Made by a program: the position numbers and the translations under genes. The notes under the pieces were generated by a model. The model was not told the DNA's origin. It saw only the letters and a program-made list of their open reading frames with translations, and made no database searches. From Sanguinoderma infundibulare (taxonomy: Eukaryota > Basidiomycota > Agaricomycetes > Polyporales > Polyporaceae), in the NCBI GenBank assembly GCA_032821775.1, contig JAVLRN010000005.1, positions 558,001 through 622,000 of the forward strand: 64,000 nucleotides of DNA, given 5' to 3'. Positions within the stretch are counted from its first letter, which is position 1; each line of letters begins with the position of its first letter. Shown piece by piece: positions 34,076-46,242 of the stretch.

Positions 34076-37000
34076 CGACTGGTCGGCTTATGTAGAGAGC
34101 TGGGAGGGAATGATCAATGCATGACGCTCCACGAATTGGACTCACTGTGGCAGAGAACATCTGGGCGCTGTTAGCGGACACGACGGCGACCTGGGCGGCA
34201 TGGATCGCAGCATGTCTCAGAACGATTATCAAAGTTCGTCAACGCTGGCCAGTAGAGACGGGTGGGCGAGATCATCAATATCGAGTTGACTACGCACTGG
34301 CGACCCGCGCTGACGATTACTGTGGCTGCTGTTGCCTCCCCGATGCTTCTGACGATCCACCAGGCAGTACATGGAAGACACATCGATGGCTTGCAGCGTG
34401 TTCGATATCAAGCAATCTGCTGGACACGGATGGATGGGAGAAACGGAATGACATGGACGAAGACGACAACTTGCCAGCGGAAGCCTGGGGATGCGAGACA
34501 CCGCCACCTGGCTTTTCCCGGGACTGTTACGGTCGATCATCGCACGGGCGGCCAACTCACGACCAGCCACGACTCTCATCTCAATTCTGTCTTCGACATC
34601 TCCAACGGCTCCCCACACCCAACGGCCGTCGGAAAGTTTTACTGTCAAGTTACGCAAGCCCAATAATATCTGGTTCATTATCGCTGCACTGTGTGAGGTC
34701 TACATCATGATAAACAGACGATCGCGACAAGACAAACTTGGGAAGAGAGGTTGTCCGCGCGAGCTTCCATCCCTCAAACTTCTCATTCGCTGACTACTGC
34801 TCCCACCACCGCCCAGTGTGTTGCTCATCAGGTCGAAGCAGATGAAACGATGGGAGCTAGTGTCCTTTTGACTACTCATCGCATTTCTCGTGATCGGTGA
34901 TTGCGCCCAAATTTCAGAAGGATGATCGAAAGCAATTCATTCTCTCGCCTCCATGAGAGTAAGTAGAGCGGCCCTCAACTTGCTATTGAGAACATGGGGC
35001 TAACACATTCAGTCTATCTTGGTCTATCAGCCTTTTGGTCAGTCCTCTCTGAAGGTGCGTTTCCCAGTGACTCGCTCGCTACACGACTCGCATATCCCAC
35101 TGATAATAGCCGGTGCTTGCTCATGGACTGGGTGCGACATGCTGCACTGCGTGATGACCGAGATCTCTTTCGTCACCCACCAAAACCAGTGAGTGAGCAT
35201 GTCGTAACCTTCCGCCACGATCTTTTGACGTGTGTTTCCCCAAGTGCGCCCCACCACCATCCTCGCGCCTGTTGACACGTACGTCTTGGACGGCGGCATG
35301 CGTGCAGTTTCCCTCGCATGTCATTTCGTCGTCACGATCCATACAAACGTGCAACCTTGCTCTCCCTCCGCGTTCCGGTCCATCACTCATCCGGGAGTAT
35401 TATTGCGAATGACAATGTTGTCCTGGCCAGTGTACTTCCTTGCGGCAATCTCACCACGCGCCCTGCTTCTGTGCAGCAATATTCCGGCACTTCGCCCTCG
35501 TGTCCGCCTACTAGGATCTTTACCCAATCTGTCCGGATATGGACCTCTCCGGCGTCGCACATCCTCTCCGCATTCCTCTCTGCATGCGCGACAAGTGCTC
35601 CGACTCCGAGGAGAAGTGCGGCGACTCGAGGAGCCGCGAACGGACCAGAAAACCGCCCTTCACAGCACAAAAACGACGGGTAACAATCGCCCGCAACGTG
35701 TTTCACCGTCTAGGTTCAATGTAATATTCACCCTCGGCTTCCCAGTCGCGGCGTGCACCCACCCCACCTCATTCCCTGCCTGATCTCCCAGACACGTATG
35801 TCCACAACCTGCGCCACGTCAACCACAGCTCGATATCACGAGGGCTGTGAACCGCTCGACGTGGGGTAGTATTCATAGTACCCGTCTACATCCCGTTGGC
35901 AGTCATTCCATTATGCTACGGCGCCCGGCATCTCCTTGCGGTTTTTATCTCCGCCTACGGCGGTACGCCAATCGCCTTCGTCTCTTCATGCGTTCGCCAT
36001 TAGCCCAACATGCCAACCTGCAGCGTCCCCGCTTGCTCTCGGAGCTGCGGGATCAATCCGCTCGTCCTCGTCGTTCTCATCGTAGTCATGGCGTCTCCCG
36101 TTTACTACTGAGCGCTCGCCACAACTTAGGCGATGCGTCGAGCCGCCCATCTCGTCCATAAACCGGCAGCTCTCGCCTCCTTCTAACGATATACATACTT
36201 GTTGCCTGCGGCCGAGATGGCAGGAATTCACGACAGAAAGCCAATTGCAACCGCGTAATACTCATGCGTACACACAACATACCCGGCCCCGCGCAGGACC
36301 GAACCCGAATAAGTGACCACGACGCACGCCTCACAAAGCACACGCAGTACATGTAGAACGCCTCGGATGGCGGAGGGGGGCCACGCGGGCACGTACGGCG
36401 CTATCTCCGCCTCGAGGACAAAAGAGCGCGTGGCCGTGTGCGCAGCCTCCGCTCCGGCGGGTCGACGTGCGTACGTATACGCATACGGCAAGCATGCACA
36501 CTCCGAACCGACGCACCGCGGGCACGGGTGCCAGCCTGACGGGAGCCAAAGAAGCCCGGCGGCAAATGCCTGAAGCTTGTCCGATGGCAGAGGGCGGATG
36601 CCAGGGGCACATTCGAATTTCCCCCATTTCGAGAAGGTCGGGGTGCGCGTGCAAGTACTCGTGCACGCACACGCGTACGGAGAATTGCGGGGGAAAATCC
36701 GAAGGATATTCGGCGACAGCGTACAACGTTGCGAGACGCGCACAATCGAGCGGCGACTGAAAACGTGATTGCAGGACCATCAGGCACGGCGCGCCCTCCA
36801 CGAGGAGTCGTAGCAAACATTCTACGCAACCATTAGCGTCCTAGCGCCTTCCCTAGCAGACATTCCATGACACGCATCTATCACCGACGCAGCAAAACGT
36901 GTACTCAACGCCCCGAATTCTAGCATCGCCCCACCATCGCCCGACTGCCAATGGCTTCGATTCGAACTTCGAAGTCATCGAATCCTCCAACTAACCGTTA

Positions 37001-37208
37001 CCTACACTGCCGGCCCCCCGAATGATTCATCTCAATCAACATGCCTGAAAATATAGCCAGGAGCCGTCAACTCCGTTCGCGCTGGGCCTGCCGACAGAAT
37101 GCATGACAATGTCCACTGACATGCCCCACCGCATTTCCCCCTTCCCCGACGTGAGCTTGTCAACGAAAAAAAGGAAGAGCAATAACGTTTGCGTTCTCCA
37201 AGCTCCAT
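34076..37208. other. Gene-poor stretch A
   Basis: About 3.1 kb without a supported gene. Open frames of 100-200 codons occur (for example 34117-34710 and 35232-35783, plus) but cannot be joined into a recognisable protein. At 34600-34678 a minus frame reads L-T-V-K-L-S-D-G-R-W-V-W-G-A-V-G, vaguely LSm-like, without the rest of the fold. TTCGAA-rich short palindromes lie at 36958-36985. Plausible splice-donor strings near 34960 and 35075 do not give matching phases. Confidence 0.45.
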
Positions 37209-37965
37209 GTGTTAACAAGACTCTCGAGAAGTGCCGCCCGGCTCTCGATAAGCAGCGGCCAACTCTATAGCACGCCATACAGAACGCAATCCCCTTACCA
37301 CGCCCACCCTGACCGCGACCACACGCCCGCCAGCCTCAAGGCGCGGTCCACTCCGACCCGTCGCCAGTGCCGAGTGAAGGTTCCACCCCTCGCCCGGCCT
37401 CGCGCTGCCCACCGCGGGCGCCCGCACGCTTCCCGCATCAGCCACGAGGCGCGTCTCGCAGGCGTCGCCCGCGCACATGAGCAGCCTCCCCTCTCGCCCT
37501 GCTCCAAAACCGTCGAAAACAGGTAATATTTGTGGATCGACATGAAGAGGGGCGTGTGAGCACCTGGAGGCGTGGCCCTCGCTAGCCCTCCCCTGCCGTA
37601 CGCTACGCGCCGTGCGCTCGACGTGTGGCGCGCGCGGGAAGCCTTGAGGGTCGATGAGGGGCGCACGCCGCTGTCGCCGGACGAGATAGAAGCTCGTGCA
37701 CGTACGTCGTCGTGCCACTGAATGTCGTTGGGGAGGGTATTGGTTGGCCCGCCCTATCGTCCGCAGCTGAATGCGGCTCGATCCGTCGTCTGTCCGTCCC
37801 TGCCCTTGGAGTGCGGGATATCCAGAGGAGGCTGATGCGGTACGACAGACCGGACCGTGCCCTCATCGTGCTCGGCGTGAGGTGGGGAAGAAGGGTCAGC
37901 TGGAAAGCTGGACAGCCCTCGCTCCCGTAATGTGCAGACCAGCGACGAAAAGCGGGACGCAATGA
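37209..37965 (+). CDS. Orphan four-exon gene model, possible mitochondrial presequence
   Basis: Speculative model. Exons 37209-37522, 37586-37701, 37767-37881 and 37938-37965 join with matching phases at all three introns (donors GTAATA, GTACGT, GTGGGG; acceptors GCTAG, CGCAG, TGCAG) to 190 residues ending in TGA. The N-terminus M-L-T-R-L-S-R-S-A-A-R-L-S-I-S-S has the Arg/Ser/Leu character of a mitochondrial targeting peptide. Exons 2 and 3 (L-D-V-W-R-A-R-E-A-L-R-V-D-E-G, V-R-D-I-Q-R-R-L-M-R-Y-D-R) have the G/C-rich third positions of real genes nearby. No family was recognised. The first exon is Arg/Pro/His-rich and could be spurious. Overlapping minus frames exist. Confidence 0.28.
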
Positions 37966-40900
37966 CAATTAGCAGCTGCGTGTCGAGGATATGTGCGCCG
38001 TATGTCGTAGCATGACTACTTCATTTTGAAGACATGACCCAGCCGAGAGGAGATCGACATCCTGCGCCCTGTCAATCTGAGTTGACGCTCCCCGCGCAGT
38101 TGACAAAGTCCGATAGTTACGGGATATCGTCATATTCCGAGCGCTTGTTGTCCCTGCATGGCGTAGTCGGGAATCTCGTCACATTTTGCGTTCTCCGGGG
38201 GTTCGCAGCAAGCGGATACGAGATGCTCGTCGCTCTGGGTTGGAACACGATCGGAGGATTCGTGAGAAGTATCGCACGGCCCTGACAGGCGATGTGGATG
38301 AGCATTAAACGCGCCTCGTGTATCTCCTTCGGAAAAATCAGAAAGACAGCCTACAAACATACATAGATTCATCAGAACGCAACGCAGCGAATCCTGGCAG
38401 CTAATCGGAAGCTCACACAGTTCATGCGCGCCCCATCGACCAGGGTTCGCAGTCAGAAGCATTGGGGTATCTTGCGGTGCCGCACGCATTGCCCCAAGTT
38501 TTCGAGACAAGTCTAGAAGAACAGGCGAGTAAGGCATGTCCGCAGGTCCACAACCCAACGAACAAGGCGCGGATAAATGACGGCGGCAAGTGAAGGAGGA
38601 TCACGAGACTGCAGGTATGGCGCGGAACATGGGGACGGAGGATGTCACTGTGGGTCCCAAAAGTCGCCCAGCAATCCAGTCTCCGGCTTGTGGGGGCCCG
38701 AAAGGGTCCAAGGATCGCCATCACTGTCCCGCAGGTAGCAACGTGAGGCGTTACCTGCTCTGATCCTTGAGGCACGTACGGCACGTTAGCGGTCCTCACC
38801 GCCGGTACTGAATAAAATCGGAAGATGTTACGTACTGATGCTCGGTTGTGGGCGGACGATTGAACGTCAATCTGGATGCTGAATGGACGCTTCGTAGCTG
38901 CAGCGCAATAAGATATCCACCAATTAAAATCGACATTCTATCATCAGACACTGAACACACGTACCAAAGGTTTGAACCTCGCTCTCGTCACCAACAAAGA
39001 CGTAAGGCACGGTGCCAGGACGGCCGGACCGCCCTAGAAAACGCACCCTCGTCCGCGCGGGACCCACAACACACAAACACACCTGTTGTGCGAGGCGCAT
39101 CACCACTGGCGAACAGCGACTGTCGTTTGCCTGCCGTCGCACCCCGGGGTAGGTCCACCGTCCGATTGCCGTTCGGAGCCGCAGTGAATAAGCGGAGTTT
39201 TCGCTTCAGTCAACTTTTGAACCCAGAACGTTGCGAAATTAGGTCAACCATGGACGTGTCCGCTTCAGACGACTGCTAACCCGAAGAGGTGAGGAACACG
39301 CGCGAGCGAAGGAACTTGAACACGGTTCGACCCACCTGGGTGGCAGTTTTACACGTCACTTATCGGTCGGCGACTCTTGATGAACTAACTTAACGAGCTG
39401 CAGTTCATTCTCGATATTGTAGACCCTGCAGCAGCAAGCGAGGAGCCGAGGAGCCGACAAGAGGTGAGAGAGCAGCGAGAGCCTGAGCGTCGGGGAGTAG
39501 GGATGAGGTGGCAACATAAGCGCCCGAGGCTGGGCCAAACCATAATCGCGATACCCGACTCAGGCCCGATCGAGATCGATGCGATCGGCTTTCCCCGCAT
39601 TCAGATCGCATCGTTGGTGCTCACTTCACCGCTGGCCTTTGTCTGCCCAAACATGCACTCTACGCCTCAGCGTCCATCCTACGATGTCGGAGAGAATACA
39701 GACAAGAGCACGCAGCGCTCATGTAGGTTCATGTATTGTATTCTCAGGGGCAAAAAGGCTATCGGACTAATGGGACCCCACAGAGAGGGTGCGCATTCCG
39801 TTATGAGACAGCATGCCGCCTTCATTTCGACGCAACCCCCGCATGTCTCTTCATGATATAGCACGATATGCATAACATCGTGAGACAAAGCATTCCCCTC
39901 GTGCTGCGCGTCTCTCTCTGCAAGCCAATCCTTCTTCCGCATACAGCGTATTCTCCGCAGTGACCGGCGCACGCCCTCTGCACGCCCGCCTCGAGTCTGC
40001 AATGGCGCGCCACCCAGACAAAGTTGTGCCACTGCAGCAGCGGTGGGGTGCACAGCCGCCAAGCCCGAGACGGTGCACCAGAACGGACCACGCTCGGAAC
40101 CCGATCCGTCTCTCGACCACACGACGTTCCAGATATCTGGATAGACCCTGCGCACATTGCGCCTCGACGACTATCGGGAGACAATCCTGTCGGATCAACG
40201 TGATAAGATGAGCGATAGTCGATAGATGGGTGGAATGATTGAATGTGGCGCACGCAACGCTCCAGCACCCGGCACAGTCCTTTGTGCCACTCGCACAAGT
40301 CATTAATGAACCCGACGCGTCCAATGATCATATGTGCATTTACAGCAGCACAATGCAGATGCAGCAACGCCAGCAGCAGCAAATCGCCCGAAGAATGACT
40401 CAGGCTCGCATCGATGCGTGCGATGTCGATGTCCGTCGCCCGCCAATGAACGTCCATTCGTACGAATGACGCACTCTGCACCCCGCGGCGTGGGGCCTGC
40501 CGAGCGACCTCCCTTTCCCAACCCGTGGTCCCATGATTAAAACACTCGACGGGCATTCCTAAAGCTTACCGTCTTCCACCCCGGGAGAGCCGCGCAGATC
40601 CCCAGGTATCGATCGCGCGCAATCCTGTGATACTTTTGGAACCCCCGCCTTCCTCCCCGGGCAACATTGTCGGGACAGGCGGCGCGAGCGAGTCACGCCT
40701 GCCCGAAGATCCTTCCCGGCCCTCCCTTCGGGAGGCCCGCACGTTCGCACGCACCTGGGTGCTCTTGACTCGCATCGTCGCGCCGGCCGCCTCGAGGCAT
40801 GAGGTGTGGAGGTACGTCCAGGGACAGAACGACCGTCCACGGCCGAGGTAGGCACCTCGAATATCCATCTCGAAACGACGCGTGCCCACGCGACGGATCC

Positions 40901-41478
40901 TCCGACCTCATATCGGCGGTTTCCATAATCCTCGCGCACCTCCAGCGAGCGTGAGAGCTCCAGCGAGCACACCAGAACCCACCGCGTTCCTGCGGCGCCC
41001 GAATCCCTCGCTCCCTCGCCGTTCTATCCTCCTAACCCTACCTGACACCTCCCACCCATCCCTGCACACCCTGCACCTGCCGCCCGCTGGCGCCTGCAGC
41101 GGCTTCTCCTGGGGGCATATGAATGTGCGAAGGTCGTCGATACCCAGATTGGGTGCGTCAACGCTCGCCGCACCCCCGGTCCTCGCGCGCCTGGAGGCCA
41201 TATCGGGGCGACGTGCGGCTAGATGCTGAAGCCGATTAAACTCGCTCGCCCCTCGCGCGGCTGCAGCGCCCCCAGAATACCAGCGCGAGCCTGAACTAGA
41301 ATCCTCGTGTACGAACCAGAACCCACGACCAGAAGCTCGGGCACGACAGGACCGAGCCACACGCAGCAGCAGCTGCCCGAATGCATCGCCCCAGTGCCGC
41401 CGCGACTCCAGGACAGAGAACAGAGGAGTTTGAAGAGGATCACGGATGGCGCTGCCGAACCCTAGAGCGACAGAAGCG

Positions 41479-41495
41479 AAAAAAAAAAAAAAAAA
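41479..41495 (+). repeat. Poly(A) tract of 17 with adjacent short repeats
   Basis: A run of 17 A residues followed by GCTGAGCAGCTGAGCAGCTG. It might be a simple microsatellite or the 3' trace of a retrotransposed sequence; no target-site duplication was found. Confidence 0.7.
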
Positions 41496-44400
41496 GCTGA
41501 GCAGCTGAGCAGCTGCCTGCCCGTAAGTTCATCGCGCGAATTCGCCGGTACCACGAAGCCTGCGCGCCAAGTCGGTCGATCCTGCACCCGTCCTGCTCGG
41601 CCGATAAGATAGCTCCCGGGCAGACGCAAGCGCCAGCGTGTGGCCACCAGTTCCATTCGGGGAGCGCGTCGAGCGCGCAATCGTCCAGGAATGAACCGGG
41701 TCGAACAGGAAGCCAGGACACGCGGGCAAGGCGCCGGACGGAGCACACCCACCAGCTGAGCGGGACGAGAGGCGAGCGGCGAACGTACGGTGACCGCCTG
41801 ATAGTCCTAAGTATGAACAACCACCGGAGGGCGAGGGCGAGGAGCGTGGGGCGTGCCTCGAGGCTTTGGCTTCGCGCGATATTGCGGGCCCGCGGTAGTC
41901 CTATGCCGCGTCAGTGGGTATGTCGCCGCGCGCGGCGCGAGGTGGATGGTGTGAGATCGTGCACTCGCGATGAGGTGTTCGCTCGATATGGGTCGAGCTT
42001 GCCAGCGCGCGTCCGAGCATTCGCCGAGAGGCGCCGCAGTATGTCGATCTCTGGCAGGACGGTCGCATGCAGGCCCGAAGAGAACGACCGTATAGGGACA
42101 GGGGAGAAAGGCGGTCGTGGTATGTTCGGGGATGAGGACAAATTGGACGGCGAGTGGACGACGAGCGATAGATAGAGGGACATGGCGCAGTCGCGCAGCT
42201 GACCGCCGGCCGCGATATGAGAACCTTGCTGACTGTCGGCTGGTGCTGTTCGGGTTCAGGCTCGGTATTGCGCTATTGCTGGGTGCCGATAGTCCTAAGC
42301 AAAACGCTAACGCCACCGCCTCGATCATCCATTCGGCGAATACGAGGAAAATGGCGACCGCTGACGGCACATTGAGCAGCTGAAGGCCAGGGAAGGCCAT
42401 CACATCCGACGTGCCCGGCCAGGGCTGCTCCTCCGCACGACGCCCGACTTCAGTCTTCCAGTCCAAACTTGATGGCCGTAATGATTGCAAGCATGGATAC
42501 CTCGTCCCAAATCGGACGAGTGCCCATGCGAGTGCCATCGTCCACGCGACCCGTCTTCTCTTCGCAACGCTGAACGCACCGCCGCCCGGACTTGAGATAG
42601 AGACAGACGTGCGGCGCGGGTGATGTTGATGATGCCATATGCCACACGAAGCGCCACGGACCCGACAGTGGGTCCATTCGGAACGTTGGACGGGGGCGGA
42701 AGCACATGGGAGTCCCCGACCGGCGGTTCAGGCCATCGGGGAGAAGCACAGTTGCGAGCGGTAAGAGCAAAGAGCTGGAGGTGGGGCAGAGCAGAGACAG
42801 CGAAGTCGAAGGTGTGAATTGGGCGCCGGCCTTAGTCCGTTCAAGGGCTCGCGCGTTCGTTTGCCCGATCGCCAGCGTCTCCAGCCAAAATCAGACCGGG
42901 CAGCGCTCGCCAAGTCGAAGAGGGACGGGTGCGATAGATCTGATCTATCTCGTCCTCCGATGCCCACGTCTCCGTCTCCACACGCATCGGAAGTTGTGCG
43001 GGCTGCTGGATGCGCCCCAGCAGATGGAGATGGAGAGGGCTCGCTTTGAGCGCGCCATTACCGAAATCCACACTCCAAAAACCCCGGTGGCGATTCATGG
43101 AGACCTCGGCCTGCGATTTCGTGCTGGTGCCGGAGATGCTCGGTATTCGGTCCCCGGTGGGCACTTCGGACTCGGTGGATTGGACGAAGAGAGCATGTGT
43201 GCACTCCTCGGACGGCCGTGTGACGCAGTTTGAGCGGTCTCGGCTTGCGTGTGGGAGCTCACGCTTCTCGTCCTGAGATTGGCTTGCGAAGTGTGCGTGC
43301 CATTCGGAAATCGCGGCTGGCGAATGAGCGAACGGTCCTGAAACGAAGAGCGTCAGCTGACGCTCAGGCAACGACTCGGAAAGAGGTTGACCGCGGGGCG
43401 CCTCGAACTTGGCTCAAGTGGGGTTGTATTGATGGCCGTAGAGCGCGTCAGTACCGCTATTCCGAAATCGCAATGTGAACGCGAAATGGTGATTATGCCA
43501 CTGTTCAGGAACAGCGCGCGGGTATGTAGATGAACACTCACGTCGGATGTTCAAGCGGATGTTAACTGTCGGAAAGCAAGACCAACTGTGACGGTTGCCC
43601 TCGAAACCCTTCTAACGATGCGCCTCGAACGATTGAGCACTTGAACGCCCAAGTCAGGATCGGTGGAGGTTCATGGGAGCTCGAGGAAAGCTACTCAGGA
43701 GGGGAAGGTAGTGGATCGAGCCAAGAAGTTGACAAGATGGGGGCACTTGAATGTTCGTTGGCCGCGTTCAGTCCTACGAGCTCAAAGAAAATCGGTTGGG
43801 AACAGGGACATCCGTGGCCGAGACCGCAAGCAGGGACGAATCAAATTCGGGAGATGAAGAGGGGAAGCAGTTGTGGTGAAGAATCTCGCTCGCGTTGGGA
43901 TCGAAATGAATGAACGGGGGAGGATGGATTGCATGGCAGATAGAATTCTGGATGGGAAGCTTAAGGGCGCTACAACAAGTATAGAACGGCAGCGCTTTAC
44001 GAGTTGGGCGAGTAGGAGGGGTGCCGGGGAGTGGAGAGAAGTCGAGTGGATGGAATCCGGAGACCGATATCATCGGTGTCCGGCGGTGCCTTCAATGCTT
44101 CTTCCGTCCTAGGATCAGACGCCGGTGGGTTCGCGTGCAATGCAAACTTAGCTGGTTCTGAAGATGGTGGATGATGGAACATACGCGGCGCTAGGATTGT
44201 ATACGGACGGACGTGAGTCAGCACTGGAAAGGAAGAAGTCATTATTGATGTATTCGTCAGCCCGAGGTGGTAGTAGTTCCACAGAACCATTGGTGGCGAT
44301 TCCAATGTAGACGCTCCTGGACTGGAGATTAGTCAGTGCTCTGGAGAGCGGGTGTGGAGGGATATCGGACGGAAGAGCGGGTCGTGCTTGGTCAGGCACG

Positions 44401-45140
44401 GAGAGCGATTGCCTATGGCGTGCAGGAGAGAACGATCCGAGCGTGGGGCGAATGGGAGCGATTTCTCTCGTCCAGAGCGTCGCAGCCGCAGACGTGTGCA
44501 GCTGCGATCACGTGTGGAGGTTCGGTGTTGAATCGGACCGAAGATGTTTGGGTGGGGCTCGGGCAGGATTCGGGACGTTACGGTAGGAGGGGATTCGGAA
44601 TTGTGGCCTGCATTCCGAGGTGACTCGTCATGGGTGGACAACGGATTCCGAGGGTATCACGGGTGCAGGTGCGCGGACGAAGAAAGGAGTGCGACCGAGA
44701 GGGGATGGCTTGCTCAAGGACGAGAGGAGTGCAACGCGGCGATGGTGTGGTGGGAGAGCCGGCCGAGGATGGCAAGAGGGGCAGCTGGAGATATACGCCG
44801 TGGGAAGAAGGGAGTTTTGCGGAGTGTGAAGGCGGAGAACGAAGCGGGAATGTGGCCGGTGGGGAGATAGTGATCTCAGTATGCGATCGGCCGTCGCTCG
44901 TCCTGCGTCTTATGGGATGACTATAAAGAGAACCGGCCTCGCCTCCATGCGCTCTCCCCGCCCACAGTGTGTCCCCCGTCACATTCCCCCGCCACCCCCC
45001 TCTCGCTTTCTCTCCATCCTCTTCCCAGATCTGTGCCACCGGCACAAAGCACCGACACGCTCACAAGGCCAAGTATATAGCCCCCGTCCTCACACCTCAG
45101 TTTCCCCGACCAATCCTCGGCGCTCCCATTTCCAACTTGC

Positions 45141-45148
45141 TATATAAG
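45141..45148 (+). promoter_or_regulatory. TATA box of the acidic protein gene
   Basis: TATATAAG, 44-51 bp upstream of the start codon at 45192. A similar TATATAG lies at about 45074. The short distance implies a very short 5' UTR if this element is used. Confidence 0.55.
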
Positions 45149-45191
45149 GCCGCGCCAATTCGAACATCCTCCCGCATCCTCAACCGCAGCC

Positions 45192-46242
45192 ATGTACGAC
45201 TATCCACTATCCCCACCCTCCTCCTCGACCCCTCCCTCGCCCCGATCGTCACGGAAGCACCAGCACAGGCGTTCGCAGTCGCCCCTACCCCACCTCGCCA
45301 CCCTTCTCCCATCGCCTCACCAGCACGAATACTCACCGTCCTCACGCGCCGCAGACATCTCCCGTCTCCTCGACCCCGCATATGCGAGCAGCTCCACATC
45401 ATCGTCTTCGGTGAGCGCCTCGCCCGCATCACATACCCAGACACGCGCGTATGTCGACCACAACGGTGAGATTCACGACCCCGATTACCGCGACTTCCCC
45501 GTCCTCCGCGCACCGTCGCGTACCAACCAGTCCGGCAAGCGTCGTCGAACGAGCGCGAGCTCCGCAGCACGTCCCCGCAGCCACGACAGGCACTCGTCCG
45601 CCTTCCAGCCAGCCCGTCCAAGTTGGGAACGTGATTGGGCCACGGAGACTTACGACTCTGACGACGAGGAAGACTTGGACGATGTCGACAGTCAGTCCCA
45701 CTTCAGCCCCTTCGCGTCGCACCACGGATCTCCCCGTAAGAACGCGTCCCATAGCGCACTCGGCTTCTCTTCCACGTACTCCTCCAGCTACTACTACTTC
45801 ACCGACAAGGCGCCTGCCGGCAGTCCCCAGAGTTCGTACGAGGATGAGAACTCGAACGCGCTTCAGCTCCACGAGTCGCCGTTCGAAGATGACGTGGACG
45901 AGGTCATCGAGGAGTCGCGCAAGACGGCGTCTTTGATCAGGAGAGGGTCCAAGCCCAAGAAGGCAGCTGCCACGTTGGAGACGCAGGCGGAGAAGGACGA
46001 GGACGACGAGTCTTCCCCTGCGCTCCGTTCATTAGACGAAGATGGTGACGAGGACGAGCACGCCTCAACGTGAGTATCAATTGCATTATTCCTCCGTGGC
46101 GTTCATATATTGACTTCTCGTTTGTCCTTGCAGACCGACGTGCACGCACGTCCTACGCCAGCACTGGCAGGCGATTACCCTCCGTGTCCGCTTCGGTGTA
46201 TTTCACGCCAAGCGGAAACTCGCACGTCGAGGACGCACATAG
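45192..46242 (+). CDS. Disordered acidic protein with basic C-terminal helix
   Basis: Two exons (45192-46069, 46134-46242) join in frame to 328 residues. Residues 1-290 are Ser/Pro-rich then Asp/Glu-rich and look disordered, with runs such as S-S-S-T-S-S-S-S and E-D-D-E-S-S. Exon 2 encodes a compact C-terminus, T-C-T-H-V-L-R-Q-H-W-Q-A-I-T-L-R-V-R-F-G-V-F-H-A-K-R with further Arg/Lys, predicted as an amphipathic basic helix; it is the part most likely to be conserved and functional. If the intron were not removed the protein would end at the donor's TGA and lose this helix. No family name was recognised. Codon use matches the housekeeping genes. Confidence 0.72.

Larger units (their letters stand above)
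37966..45191. other. Gene-poor stretch B
   Basis: About 7.2 kb without a recognisable gene on either strand. The longest open frames (243 codons at 41807-42538 minus, with one hydrophobic stretch; 244 at 39822-40556 minus; 175 at 42706-43233 plus) have no domain and no convincing codon bias. An A17 tract followed by CTGAGCAG repeats lies at 41479-41520. The right end is the upstream region of the acidic protein gene. No repeat family, tRNA or transposase was identified. Confidence 0.45.

Noticed and set aside
34229..34678. Minus frame with an LSm-like start (L-T-V-K-L-S-D-G)
   Set aside because: Only about 20 residues resemble the fold; the following sequence does not continue it and no splice solution restores one.
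34952..35200. Possible small Cys-rich secreted protein assembled from short exons
   Set aside because: Donors and acceptors look good, but the phases do not match: the frame giving the Cys-rich stretch cannot follow the preceding exon.
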